Assembly (NCBI RefSeq): GCF_030253575.1 | Contig: NC_080569.1 | Coordinates: 6,862,001-6,926,000, forward strand | DNA: 64,000 nucleotides | Origin: Rhododendron vialii | Taxonomy: Eukaryota; Streptophyta; Magnoliopsida; Ericales; Ericaceae | Reading direction: 5' to 3' | Part shown: piece by piece, positions 48,214 to 60,341 of the stretch | Layout: each line of letters begins with the position of its first letter | How positions within the stretch are numbered: position 1 is the first letter of the stretch | Program-made: the position numbers and the translations under genes | The notes under the pieces: model-generated | Told to the model about the DNA's origin: nothing | Database searches by the model: none | Seen by the model: the letters and a program-made list of their open reading frames with translations, nothing else

Positions 48214-49631
48214 ATGGAACCCACCACACACAGACCGAATCTCCAGAGCAATATTCTGGTACGACTGATCTCATTCTTCGCCTTCCTTTTCCTCGCTCGA
48301 TTCGCTTACACTCTCACCATCAACCGCGACGACTTATTCTCCTTCTCCTTCTCCTCCTCCTCCTCCGCCGATAACATCCAAGCCTCCGCCGATCAAGAAT
48401 CTCGTTTACGAAGTTACTACTCCTCGGTTTTCCAAGATTTGATCGTCGATGGCTTCCTCTCGCCCGACTCCAAGTCTCTCTGCATCGAAATCCGGACGGG
48501 CCAAGACGTCGTCGCTCTGCAAGAGATCGGAGTCTCGGACTCGGTCGGAATCCACGGCCGGTCCGTTGACCAGCCGTTTCACAACGACACCTTCGACTTT
48601 GAGTTCTCCGGCGTATCCGGCCTGGACCGGTCTGCTCAGCCGGCCGAAATCGCTTCCGAAGTTTCAAGAACGCTCAAATCGGGAGGCTTCTTGTTGTCCA
48701 CACGGCCGCGAAAGACGAATACAGTTTCCATTCACTTCTCGATTTGTTCAGTTCCTGTAAACTGATTCGGTACCGCGACATCGACGGCCCCAGTCGGTTG
48801 ACGCCATCGGTACGCGAGGTTGTTCTGATGAAAGAGAATGGGAATCGATCTATTAACGGCAATTCGGATAGCAAGTGTTCTGTGCCGGGGTATAAGCGGG
48901 AATTGGTAAGAAATGCAGAGCCGTTGATTGAAAAAGAGCCTTTGAAACCTTGGATTACTTTCAAAAGGAACACAAGGAACGTTAAGTATCTAACTTCTAT
49001 GGTCGATATCAGTTTCAAGAACAGATACGTGTACATCGATGTTGGAGCAAGGAGTTATGGTTCAAGCATCGGTAGTTGGTTCAAAAAACAGTACCCGAAA
49101 CAGAACAAGACCTTCGACGTTTACGCGATCGAGGCCGGTAAGGCGTTTCGCGAGGAGTACCGGAGGAGAAAGAAGAAGAGGGTCACCCTGCTGCCTTACG
49201 CGGCGTGGGTGAGGAACGAGACGCTGTTCTTTGGAATAAGTCGCAAGCCGACCCGGCGGAGAGGTGAGGACGAGAAGGGTAGAGGGATGGGCAGGGTTCA
49301 GGCAGCGCAGTCGTCGAGCGGTTTCGTTAATGGGGACTCGGACAAGATCGAGGGGTTCGATTTCGCTGTTTGGTTGAAGAGCGCGGTTTCGGAGAGGGAT
49401 TTTGTGGTGGTGAAGATGGATGTCGAAGGGGCCGAGTTTTACTTGGTTCCGAGGTTGGTGTAGACCGGAGCGATTTGTTTGATCGATGAGATGTTTGTTG
49501 AGTGCCATTACAGTAGGTGGCAGAGGTGTTGCCATGGTGAGAGGAGTCCCAAGTTTCAGAAGACATATGCACAGTGCTTGGACATGTTTTCAGCTCTTAG
49601 AGAGAGTGGAGTTCTTGTACATCAATGGTGA
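48214..49631 (+). pseudogene. DUF7870 methyltransferase-like protein, interrupted
   Basis: Single-exon plant gene of about 472 codons. It has an N-terminal membrane anchor (ILVRLISFFAFLFLARFAY), a serine-rich stem, and a SAM-binding-like region (CIEIRTGQDVVALQEIGVSD). The C-terminal half has YVYIDVGARSYGSSIGSWF, FDVYAIEAG and KMDVEGAEF, as in FkbM-like methyltransferase folds; Golgi location is inferred from the anchor. Two lesions: near 48687 one base is missing, so GGF continues in the next frame as VVHTAAKDEYSFHS; at 49461-49463 a TAG replaces what is normally a GAG codon before TGAICLIDEMF. Family sequence resumes to the usual end (LRESGVLVHQW). Total length 1418 fits a 1-nt loss. Little other decay, so this is a recent pseudogene or two base-level errors. 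Confidence 0.75.
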
Positions 49632-50050
49632 TGACTGTTTAACACTAGGGTTATTTTCTTTGATCCTCTCGGTTATGCTATTGACAGCCCATCGTTAATA
49701 AGGGAAAAAGAATACAAACAAACAAACACAATTTCACATGCACTTTTAACGCTTTTATTAAGCGCTCAATAAATTATTTAGGTAGGAACATCGTCATTCA
49801 CTTTTGTTGAATGATTGAAACACATTGAGTGACTGACTCAAATTGATTGTGAGGTGACAATTTTTAATTTGCAGGAACACATTGAGTGACTGACTCAAAT
49901 TGTGAGGTGATGATTTTTAATTTACAGAGAGTACCACATGACAATGTCACGTGATGCTCCGAAAGTACGCAATAATTGGCTCTTAATACATGAAAAATTA
50001 CGTGTGTTTTTTTAATCATTTTCCTGCCTCATGGGCCGTTATTAGGGAGA
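49632..50050. other. Intergenic with 57-bp tandem duplication
   Basis: Copies 49819-49875 and 49876-49928 share AACACATTGAGTGACTGACT. Otherwise nothing recognised. Confidence 0.7.
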
Positions 50051-50249
50051 AAATTTTGGATATGGGGTATTGCCACGTGGTGCCTGGCACTCCATCCGAG
50101 CTGTTCAGTACACTTTTAGACGGCTCAAATTTGAGGATGGTCTTTTGGACATTTTGCCCTTAAAATTTATTTCCTCCAATCTGAGTCATTCAAAAGTGTA
50201 TTGGACGACTTAGATAGGATGGCAATACCTTCCCCGTACCCAAAATTTG
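50051..50249. mobile_element. Probable fold-back MITE
   Basis: Inverted ends AAATTTTGGATATGGGGTAT and AATACCTTCCCCGTACCC..; inner pairing around TACACTTTTAGACG and its near complement. No target duplication resolved. Confidence 0.5.
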
Positions 50250-50263
50250 GCTTCTTATAGTAT

Positions 50264-50269
<6 letters not shown>

Positions 50270-50309
<40 letters not shown>

Positions 50310-50378
50310 GTACGTGGAAATGGCATGCTGTTCCAAATCGGGTGTTCGTCCATCCATTTCTCAATCCTCCAAAGTTGG

Positions 50379-50421
<43 letters not shown>
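50270..50421. repeat. Two (CT)n tracts before CHX gene A
   Basis: (TC)18 at 50270-50306 and (CT)20 at 50382-50421, in the likely 5' leader or promoter. Confidence 0.95.
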
Positions 50422-50425
<4 letters not shown>

Positions 50426-50507
50426 TCCCTAACGTGAACAAAAACCTCTCTCATAATCAAGACAATGATGGATTAGGATCTTTAAGACCAGCATAATTTT
50501 TGCGGTA

Positions 50508-53500
50508 ATGGAGATTCATGACGAGGTTGGGCTGAATTCCCTATTGGGCGACTATGTGTGCTACGACGAGCAGCAGATAAACTCGAGGGGAATATGGTTC
50601 GGTGACCACCCTCTCGAGTTTTCAATGCCATCTCTGCTGTTGCAATTGTCCCTCGTCTCCGTTATCACCCGCCTCATCTACCTCGCTCTCAAGCCCTTTG
50701 GCCAACCCTTGATTGTCTCCCAAATCCTCGTAAGCTTCCTACTTTCTCTGTTTGCATTGTGATTTCCTTGTTTAATCCTGTTATGTTATTTTTGCGCTTT
50801 GCCTTCTCTTTTGATGAATCAAGACCCTCTCATATGATGATATATCTCTCGTGCAATCCCCCTATGTAGCACAAAACAGGACGAATAATGGTCCACTTGA
50901 CGATACAAATAGTTTCATTTTGATGTGTTAACATCCATGGGGAAAAAAACAAATTCATTGGACGGATCCATTTGAAACTAAGTATATTTGGCACAAAAGA
51001 AATAGACGAAGTCAGCCCGTTTATTTCTCTTTTGAAAAATATAATTCGATCAAGTCTGTACCGATGTCAAACCGACCTGATTTTTTGCATGGACGTTAAA
51101 CATATTGAGACCTAGCTACCAGGTGAAGGGTTTGGATTGTGAGACAGAACAGTGGTGGTCCCATTCCGCTTAACAAAAGGGATCATCAAATGAGAGGATC
51201 TCAACTCTCACTACGATATTTAATCAATTTTTTAACAACAATGGTCGATGGTTTATCAGTAGGACTAACACAAAATGACTCTCACTACGATATTTAATCA
51301 GTTTTTTAACAACAATGGTCGATGGTTTATCAGTAGGACTAACACAAAAATTGCCCTAATACCACACAATGAATAATGTCAATAAAAGCTGTTTATATAT
51401 GCGAAATGAAATTTAATCATTAAAGTCATCAATCTGTCCTGGTTTCAGATACGAATAATCAATGAGACATTCAATCAGGAGGAAGTTTTCTTTTATGGGT
51501 TAGGTAGTACTCGAGCAATTAGGCTCTATAGATGGTTCTCCATTTCTTTGCCCTGATTCCGGAAATTACACTAAGGCAGTGTTTGGTTCATTTGATTTAA
51601 GTGGGAATAGAACGATAGTTCCCTTGCAATGCCGTGTCTTACATTTGGGTGGGTGGAAAAATTTGACGGCTAGAAATGTGATCAGCATCCACTAACTTAG
51701 GTAAATGGACATTACTTGGCCAGTCGTTCCCAAAAATCATTCCAGCAAAGGAAGCACTAAGTAAATTTGGTTAATCAGGGAGTTTGGGTCTGCACTATGG
51801 AGACCCTCTTGCTATGCTATTTTGTATCTGTACATGGTATGCAACTTTAAAAGTAACTTTTTACTACTTTTTGCTCGCAAATAGAAGAACCTTTTTATTG
51901 GCAAGTCACGTATGAGAAAACTATGAGAACTATGAATGACTTGGCTAATTGTTGTTGTTATGGTCATTTTTGTTGAGCAGGGTGGTGTTGTCTTAGGTCC
52001 ATCTATCCTGGGGCAAAATACAGCATTCCTAACAAATGTGTTTCCGAAAAGAGGCAGATATATTGTTGACACATTCTCAGTGTTTGGATTGACCCTCTTT
52101 ATCTTTCTAATCGGAGTGAAAATGGATCCTGGTATGGTTTTAAGATCGGGTAGAAAAGCTTTAGCGATAGGAGTACTAGGGTTTTTCATTCCTTATGGAC
52201 TAGCCAGTTTTGTTGCCTTTCTCCTCGAGCGTTTCCTATCTTTGGACAATGAGCTTTCAACTGTGCTTCCCACTATAATAATGATGCAGTCCATGGCGAG
52301 CTTCCCTGTTATAGCCTGCTTTCTTGAGGAACTCAAGATTCTTAATTCAGAGATTGGGCGATTAGCCTCTTCATCTTCTATTATCTGCGATATATGTCAC
52401 TGGACCATCATTTCAGTTCAGTATGCTGTGAAACTAGCCATGTCAAGGTCATTTAAATTGTCAGTAGGGTCATTTCTGTCCGCTGCCCTCTATGTTGTTG
52501 TCATTGTGTTTGGGATCCGTCCAGCGGCTTTGTGGGTAATCAGACATACCCCGGAAGGGAGACCTGTAAAGCGTAGATATATATTTGCAGTCCTTTTGGC
52601 GGTTATGTGCTTTGGGCTTATTGGTGAAGTTATCGGCTTGAGTTCCTTTTTTGCATCTTTAGTTTTTGGCTTGGTGATACCGGATGGGCCACCACTGGGG
52701 GCTGCATTAGTTGAGAAGCTCGATTCCATTGTTTCTGTTCTCCTCATGCCACTGTTTTTTACTGGCTGTGGACTACAGATGGATGTTTTCGCAATCGAAA
52801 AGTTGGGAAATGTAGGGGTTATACAGCTGGTTGTTTTGGTTGCTTTCATTGGAAAGATTTTAGGGACAATGTTGCCCCCTCTCTGCTGCAGGATGCCATT
52901 ACGAGATGCCTTCTCTCTTGGCCTCATCATGAACTCTAAAGGCATTGTTGAACTTGCGTTGTTGAACGAATGGAAGCAATCCAACGTAAGCTATTTTATC
53001 TCTATATCTTGACATTCTCTACCTTCTTCTTTGACCATTACTTGTAATTTGTCATACCGCACATTTTTTCAAGTTTCTTAGACACAATAGAAACAATGTG
53101 TCAACGGATTGATTTTTGTCAAACTCATATGTTACTGCTTGATTAAGATATGAGACTGTCGTGATTGGTTCCATGTTTAGGAGAAGTTGTCTGGAAGAAA
53201 ATGGAAGAGATGTATCTTGCCATTGTATCCAGTAAGATAACCTGATAATACAGATAACAATTCTAAGGAAAAAAATTAATCTGAAACATGAGAAAGACTG
53301 TTTGGCTCTGAAGGCACCATGTAGCCAGAGGATACTAGAACTGCCGATGAACAACTGAAAAGAGACTAGAATTGTATAGCACACTTCGACTTCCCATTTC
53401 TGCAAGAATTGTTGAAAGTCTTCTGCTTAGGAGTGGATGCTCAACTTATTTTGATCATTACATGTGAACTTAATTAATTGGTCTAATTACCCCGATGCAG

Positions 53501-54667
53501 GTCCTGAATGATGAATTCTACGCCGTTTTGATGATATCAGTGGTGCTTGTAACGGGAGTAATATCTCCAATCGTAAAAGTCCTCTACGATCCTTCCAAAA
53601 GGTATGTCGCTTACAAGCGAAGGACTATTCTACACCTCAGACAAAATGAAGAACTCCGAGTGCTCGCTTGCGTACATAGCCAAGAAAACGTACGTCCAAT
53701 CATGACCCTTGTTCAAGTCTCGGGTCCTACCAGGGAGAACCCTGTAAATCTAATTGTCCTCCACCTCGTCAAACTCTTGGGCCGCGCCTCATCCCTGCTC
53801 ATTCCACACCGCGAAAGGGAAAAGCCGTCCTTAAACCCTACACTATCTGAACGAATATTTAACTCCTTCAAAAAGCTTGAACAACAGAGCCATGGCCGCC
53901 TCATGTTGCACTGCTACAAAGGAATCTCGCCTTACGCCACAATGCACAACGACGTGTGCTCTCTCGCTTTAGAAAAGAGAACTATCCTCGTCATCGTACC
54001 ATTCCACAAGCATTGGGTACACGGACAAAGGGTAGAGACCTCATACGCCTTTAGACACTTGAACAAGAACGTGCTCGACAAGGCACCTTGTTCTGTCGGA
54101 ATCCTCATAGACCGAGGGAGCAAGAAGGCTAGGTATGTAATAGCAGATCCATCATCATACCGGATCGTAGTGCTTTTCTTTGGTGGAGCTGACGATCGAG
54201 AGGCATTGGCATATGCTCAAAGAATGTCGCTACATCCCAGCGTAATGCTCACGTTAATCCGGTTCACTGCTGCTTCATCTTCAAATCTAAGTTTTGGGGG
54301 TACTGAACGAAGCAAGATGCTAGATGCAGATATTTTGAGCGACTTCAAGCTCAACACGCTTGGGTGTGAGCGAGTTTGGTATAGAGAGGAGGCGGTGGCG
54401 AACGGAATGGATGTGGTGGCGATAACCAGATCGGTGTTGGAAAACAATTATGATCTTGTGATGGTGGGGAGACGGCACGCGGACTCATCCATCATGTTTC
54501 AGCTCGGGAAGTGGAGTCAGCGCGGAGAGTTGGGGGCGATCGGGGAAATCGTTGCCTCGTCGGATTTCGAGTGCGGGGTTTCGGCGTTGGTAGTGCAGCA
54601 GCAGACCAGACTATGGGGATTGCATGATCCGGAGGAATCAACACGCTTGAGAAAAATTGATTTTTAG
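50508..54667 (+). CDS. Cation/H+ exchanger, CHX family, gene A (3 exons)
   Basis: CPA2 monovalent cation/proton antiporter of plant membranes. Exons 50508-50729, 51981-52985, 53501-54667, all phase 0, GT-AG, 797 residues. Residues 35-450 are hydrophobic with about 11-12 membrane spans: GGVVLGPSILG near 75, FGLTLFIFLIGVKMD near 105, FPVIACFLEELKILNSEIGR near 180 with SSIICDICHW (the family's conserved Asp), VIPDGPPLGAALVEKLDS near 310, and NSKGIVELALLNEW near 395. The cytosolic tail of about 390 residues carries the two USP-like subdomains (LRVLACVHSQENV, VVLFFGGADDREALAYAQRM, LVMVGRR, GEIVASSDF). A normal-looking CHX. Subclade (CHX15- or CHX3/4-like) is not resolvable by eye. First of three tandem CHX genes. 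Confidence 0.93.
51204..51351. repeat. 74-bp tandem duplication in CHX A intron 1
   Basis: Copies 51204-51277 and 51278-51351, nearly identical, with ACTCTCACTACGATATTTAA at each start. Confidence 0.95.
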
Positions 54668-55573
54668 GCGAATTACTGTATTACACTCTAGACACAGAAC
54701 AAATATAAACATTTTTTTTTCTTGATTAGTCTTGTAGTTCAAACTTGAGATATACAAATCATAGAGTATTAAAACCAAATTCTACAGGCTGTTAATTGTG
54801 ATTCTGGGTATTTAGCTTGTATGTGAAAATCTCAGTGGAAGAGAACTGTCATAATTCCCAGACCCTGCACTGCACAACCTAGTTTTGAACTACAGTTGTT
54901 GAGTTATTTCTAGCTAGTGCTAATCAAAAGGGTATCTCTCAATCATTGAAATGTCATCTCACCGTAATTAAGATGAATGAACAACCAGAATTTGTCTTCA
55001 TAACTTTCTACATGGAATTGAAGTTGTGGTTCGTGAACGTAATGGGATCATCTAAGGGTGGAAATTTCTGACACAATACGAGTACCCAACACGAAGTTAG
55101 CGGATTAGGGTCGGCTATTTCTAACATGAAACACGAATATGACACGACACAATATATAACACGAAAAGCTAAACATGTTGGGTTATGATTGATAAAATCT
55201 TGACACGAACACGAGATGATACAGCACAAACACGACAAAAAACGATGCCCACCTCTAGTCTCATCAGCGATACAAAAATAGGAATGATTTCAAAGTCTTC
55301 AATCATCAAAGTAGATAACCAAAGAGCCAAAAAAGGGTTTGAACCGATCTCCGGTTCATTTGTAGAATTGGAGAGGATCCAGTTTCTTGCAATCTGTAAC
55401 CCCAACCGCCTTCCATTTCTCCCGCTTCACCGCACGTCTCTCTTTTTTTGCCATTGCCTGATCATGAGCTCTCTCTCTCTCTCTCTCAAACATACAAACA
55501 ACACAGACTGAATTTGTGCAAAAAAAGAAATTGGGTTTCCACCTCTGTACAGATTAGATTAGAGCATTAGACA
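54668..55573. other. Spacer between CHX genes A and B
   Basis: Contains the hAT-type MITE at 55053-55257 and a short CT tract at about 55469-55487 in the gene B leader. No gene. Confidence 0.6.
55045..55265. mobile_element. hAT-type MITE built of ACACGA words
   Basis: Element 55053-55257 (205 bp) starts TAAGGGTGGAAAT and ends ATGCCCACCTCTA. Flanks GGATCATC and GTCTCATC match 6 of 8. Interior repeats ACACGA-type words. Confidence 0.68.
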
Positions 55574-58394
55574 ATGGAGGAGACGGAGAGCACAAGGGGG
55601 CTGATGTCCTCGGCGGGACTGGTCCCCGGACCTTATGGCGAAGAAACAATGGTGTGCCAAAAGACCCACATAAGCAACTCCAGGGTCTCCATTTGGTTCG
55701 GAGGTGACCCTTTTGCCTACTCCACCCCTGTTCTCTTCGCCCAATTCGTCCTCATTTTCCTCGTCACCAGATCCGTTTTCATCTTCCTCAAACCACTTAG
55801 ACAGAACCTGATGAGTGCCCAAATCATTGTAAGTAAGATCCTAATTCCCCTCTTCTCCTTTCATATCCAAACCATGAGATGTGTTGTAGTTTTAATCTTC
55901 TTTCGAGGTGTTTTGTATTTACCTTTTTTGGTTCAACGGTTAGGTGGTTAGGTGTTGTTGGGTCAGCTTACACGCAACTCAACAAATCTCTCCCGGTCCG
56001 GTCAAAGACATACCATCCACGCCGAAATTAGGAGTTCATAATAAATTACTTTATTGTGGTTTGACCCCAAGAATCGAAGCATTTCGATTGTATGAAAAGC
56101 AAACCCACTGACCAACAGTGACTAAGCTAGGGGCTTATAGTTACTGTACTCATATGGCTTCTTTATTTATCTAGACTTTTGAGCATGAGATTGGAGTGTG
56201 CATGTATGAGGGATTATATTATCTAGGCCTAGTTGAAACTTTTGTGTTAAGCTCCGTTTGATTAAATTGAAAATCATAAAAAATGCAGGGGGAAAACTAA
56301 CACTTCATGTCGTTTGATTAGCATCAAAATAGTATAAAGTGCAGGAAAGATAATTTTCTCGTGCAGCGTGTTTAAGCGTGCTTACATATTTTTTAGGAAA
56401 CTTTATATCCATCTCAAAACTAAAAATCAATTGGTAATGAGTGAAGAGGTCTCAGATGTTATTAAGTGATCACTCATTTCACTCCCAAGCAACGTAGGAT
56501 TCATTTCCTTAACATCCCCCTCACGTGCAGCCGCACTTTGAGGTCTGTCACGTGTGGCCACTTTTTGGATCCTATCATCATGCAGCCTTTTTGCTAGTCT
56601 GTCATCGTGGGGTGTGGATTGTGAATTTTTAAAATGTGGGGCGGAACGGGTCCTGCTCTGATACCATGAGGAAACTTTAAATCCATCTCAAAACCAATAA
56701 TTGGTAATGAATGAAGAGGTGATGTTATTAAGTGATCACTCATTCCACTCCCAGACAATGTGGGATTCATTTCCTTAACACAATCTCGTTTAAAGCACAT
56801 GAGAAATTATTTTTCATTGTGAAAGTTGTCATCTTCTTATGACACTTTCCATTTTGTTCAAAAAAAAGTTCTTTTAAATTTCTGTTCTTTTACTTCACTT
56901 TTTTTCATTTTCACTTTTTAGCATAATTTTCTTTCTGATCAACGGACCCTTAAGGATTAACTATTCATCGGATTTGTAACCGGACATGAGATATACTCAT
57001 ACAAGGTAGAGTTGGTATTATTAATCCGCTCACTATTTACTTTGATAGGATTGCTAATCCGGCAAGTTTATATAATATCTCACGTCATGCAAACGGGACC
57101 TTAGTGTTGCAGAGGCCATCTTGCGAAGGTGGAGGGCCGAGCGGAGAGGGAAAAAGTCAACTACATTGTACCTTCAACTAGGATTTCTGCGAGAAGATAG
57201 GCTGTGGGAGTTGCGCTTTGCAATCCTTATTTCTGTGTAATGGATTGTTGTTTCTGTTCGTCTACATGTAGGCATGCCACCTCTAAATCACAATATCTTG
57301 TTTTTCTCATGTTTTGTGATTGTTTTGTTTTCTTTATTGTTTGGGTGAATGTTTTGCTCTTGTTCTTGCATAATCAATCTATTCAATACAGGCTGGTATA
57401 ATTATGGGGCCATCGTTTCTAGCACATTACAGATCATATGCACGGAAGCTCCTTCCTCCGGGAGGCAATATGATTCTTTCCACGGCTGCAGATATTGGTC
57501 TCATGCTTCACCTATTTCTACTAGGAGTTCAGATTGACGTGACCATGTTAAAAAAAGCAGGAAGAAGTGCTATGCTGATAGGCACCGTCGGTTTTGCATT
57601 GGCCATTGTTCTCGGTGGACTGGCCTTGGCGACTCTAGCTCATGTCATCAAATTGGACGATAGGTTACTAAGATCCCTCCCTGTTGTTGTGGCTGTGAAC
57701 TCCATATCTTCGTTTCCCGTTACCACTAGCCTTCTAGCCGATCTGAACATTCTCAATTCGGAGATGGGCCGATTAGCCAGCTTTACATCTATGGTGGGTG
57801 ACTTGTGCAGCTATTTTGTCGCGACAGTGATGGCTAAAGTTACTATAGCAATACGCACATCGCAATGGGGGTTGCTCTGGTCCCTTTTCTGGATCGCGGT
57901 CTACCTGTTGGCGATTGTGTTTCTTCTACGGCCATTGATATTGCTGGTTGCCAATCGAATCCCAGAAGGAGCACCCATCAAGGAGTCTCACATTGTTTTC
58001 ATACTTGTGATACTGTTTGCATGTGGGTTCTGTGCTGAAGTTCTCGGTCAGCATTCCGGGGTTGGTTCCTTTATTTTGGGCATGGTTGTACCAGATGGGC
58101 CACCGTTTGGGGAATCTTTAGTGTATAAGCTAGAGGCAATGTCTAATGGGTTGCTACTTCCTGCGAAGTTTGTGATTACGGGTTTGAATGTGAACTTGTC
58201 TTCGATTAAAAGTAGTTCTGCTGCAATAGTGGAGCTCATTATAATTTTTGGGTACATTGGAAAGTTCTTGGGCACCTTAGCTACTTCGTATTACTGTAGT
58301 GTGCCGTTGGGGGATGCTGTATGTCTTTCTTTGGTCATGTGCTGCAAAGGCATCATTGACATTTCTGTTTATAACATCCTAGTGGGGGAAGGGG

Positions 58395-58482
<88 letters not shown>

Positions 58483-60341
58483 TTGTATGTGTGTACATGC
58501 CTGTATCTGTATAGGCATACAAATAGGAGTATCATGTAACATGCAGCTCCTCTCTATTCTTATAGCGGCCACATTCAATTATTTAGCTGGTACATCCAGG
58601 ACTTCTATGGGAACTTGCCGTAGTTTGGCGTCGTATATATATGCATAGACACACGCACGCACAAACAAAAGACTACATCATACGGGGATGAAGAATCAGT
58701 CTTAGGTTGGCAAATATGGGCTATTGTATCGGGTTTCTTTTGGTTAGTTTAAGAGGTGAGAATTTAGGACATGTTTGGTAGGAAAGATGGTGAAGTAACA
58801 CCGAATGGATGATGAATGAATCCATAATGAAGGGATTGAGAATTTACATCTTCTCGATCATATGGTTGACTGGAAAATTAATAATCAGTTGGGTATCATG
58901 CCGTGTAATTTTAAGTAAGTTTTTGGCGTAGTTTTAGCTAGCTAAAAAAAAAAGCAGAAGAGAGAGCCCTTTCAATGAAGCTGATGAGTAGAGTGGTGAG
59001 GTGAGAAGACGACAACCAGAGGGAAGTACAAGGGTTTAATTTCTTCGCAATGTCTGAATGGATTGTCGTCGTACAAGTGATTTAAAATTCTTAGATACAT
59101 ACATATATGACTTTTACAAAACTGCAATCAGTTTAATAATGAGATCATCTTATTTTTAGTTCACTTTCTATCATACACAGGTCGTGGACCACCAAGTATA
59201 CACGCTTCTGATACTCACAATGCTGGTAATAACAGGGATGTCCAGAATTCTAGTAGGGCACCTCTACGATCCCTCAAGAAGGTACATGGTCCAAACAACC
59301 AGAAGCTCCATTCAAGATTCCCGTCGCCACAATGTTGATCTCCGAATGCTGGTGTGCATACACAACGAAGACCATGTTCCCACCATTATCAACCTCCTCG
59401 AAGCCTCAAACCCCACCAAAAACAGTCCCATTTCCATCTTCGTCTTGAACCTCATGGAGCTCAAAGGAAGAGCTGTAGCAGTTCTGGTCCCTAATTTCCG
59501 CAAAGGCAGACTCACCTCCACCGCAAAACATTCTAAACATATAGTAAACGCCTTTAGCTACTACGCTCGGGAAAATCAAGACAGCATGTTTTTGCAGCAT
59601 TTCACAGCCATGGCACCATATTCTAGCATGCATGATGATATTTGCACTCTGGCACTGGACGCAAACGTAAACATCTTGATTGTGCCATTTCACAAACAAT
59701 GGACTGTTGATGGAAAAGTTGGAAATGATTTTCACTCTATCCAAATAGTGAATCAAAACGTCATCAACAGGGCACCTTGTTCTGTCGGAGTGTTGGTTGA
59801 CCGGAATCAGAAAACTGGTTTTTTAACCGGGCAGTTTTTTTTCCGAATTGCATTGCTTTTCCTTGGAGGGGCAGATGACAGGGAAGCACTTGCGTATGCA
59901 AGCCGCATGGCAGATCACCCAAAAGTCACCCTCACCGTAGCTTGGATTAGGATGCGGACCAATGACGCATCGATCAGAAAGGAAACAGTTGGCGATCCCG
60001 ATCCCGACATTGAAATGATGGACGAGTTTAGGGCTAACGCCATGAGGAAGAAGAGGATTGTTTTCAAGGAGGAGAAGGTGGAAGATGCCGTCGGGACTAC
60101 AGAGGTGATTCATTCTATGGAGGATGGTTTCGATTTGTTCATGGTGGGTAGACACCATGACCCTTACTCGCCGCTTACACTTGGTCTTACAGACTGGAGT
60201 GAGTGCCCTGAGCTTGGAGTCATTGGAGATATGTTAGCTTCTTCGGATTTTCGGTTTTCTGCTCTGGTGGTTCAACAACAGCCAAGCGGAACTGGGTTTT
60301 TGAATACTAACCTAATTAGGCCGATTAGTAGCTGTACGTAA
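55574..60341 (+). CDS. Cation/H+ exchanger, CHX family, gene B (3 exons)
   Basis: Same class as gene A. Exons 55574-55828, 57392-58393, 59181-60341, phase 0, GT-AG, 805 residues. Membrane part: AGIIMGPSFLA near 86, IGLMLHLFLLGVQID near 115, FPVTTSLLADLNILNSEMGR with TSMVGDLCSY, VVPDGPPFGESLVYKLEA, and CCKGIIDISVYNIL in place of gene A's NSKGIVELALLNEW. Tail: LRMLVCIHNEDHV, IALLFLGGADDREALAYASR, LFMVGRHHD, GDMLASSDF. Both introns fall at the same codons as in gene A (after the first-exon SAQII and just before V.D), showing common descent by tandem duplication. Intron 1 holds a reverse SINE and a TRIM; intron 2's donor abuts a long CT tract. The residue change in the NSKG-like motif could alter transport, but that is inference. 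Confidence 0.92.
55945..56140 (-). mobile_element. SINE, reverse, in CHX B intron 1 (tail family T)
   Basis: Minus strand has the head TAGCTTAGTCACTGTTGGTC, a B box GCTTCGATTCTTGGG, and the tail GTTGCGTGTAAGCTGACCC. Confidence 0.65.
56393..56780 (-). mobile_element. TRIM (miniature LTR retrotransposon), antisense in CHX B intron 1
   Basis: Whole-looking miniature LTR element without genes. Terminal repeats 56393-56514 and 56667-56780, each (on minus) starting TGTTAAGGAAATGAATCC. Next to the right repeat is the primer-binding site TGGTATCAGAGC (56655-56666, minus), matching initiator Met-tRNA; next to the left repeat is a purine tract GAGGGGGA (56515-56522). The terminal repeats differ at roughly a tenth of positions, so the insertion is old. 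No 5-bp target duplication was clear. Confidence 0.85.
58399..58482. repeat. (CT)35(GC)7 compound microsatellite at a splice donor
   Basis: Begins 6 nt into CHX B intron 2 (donor GTAAAT at 58394). The CT run is 58399-58468, followed by GC repeats to 58482. Confidence 0.95.
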
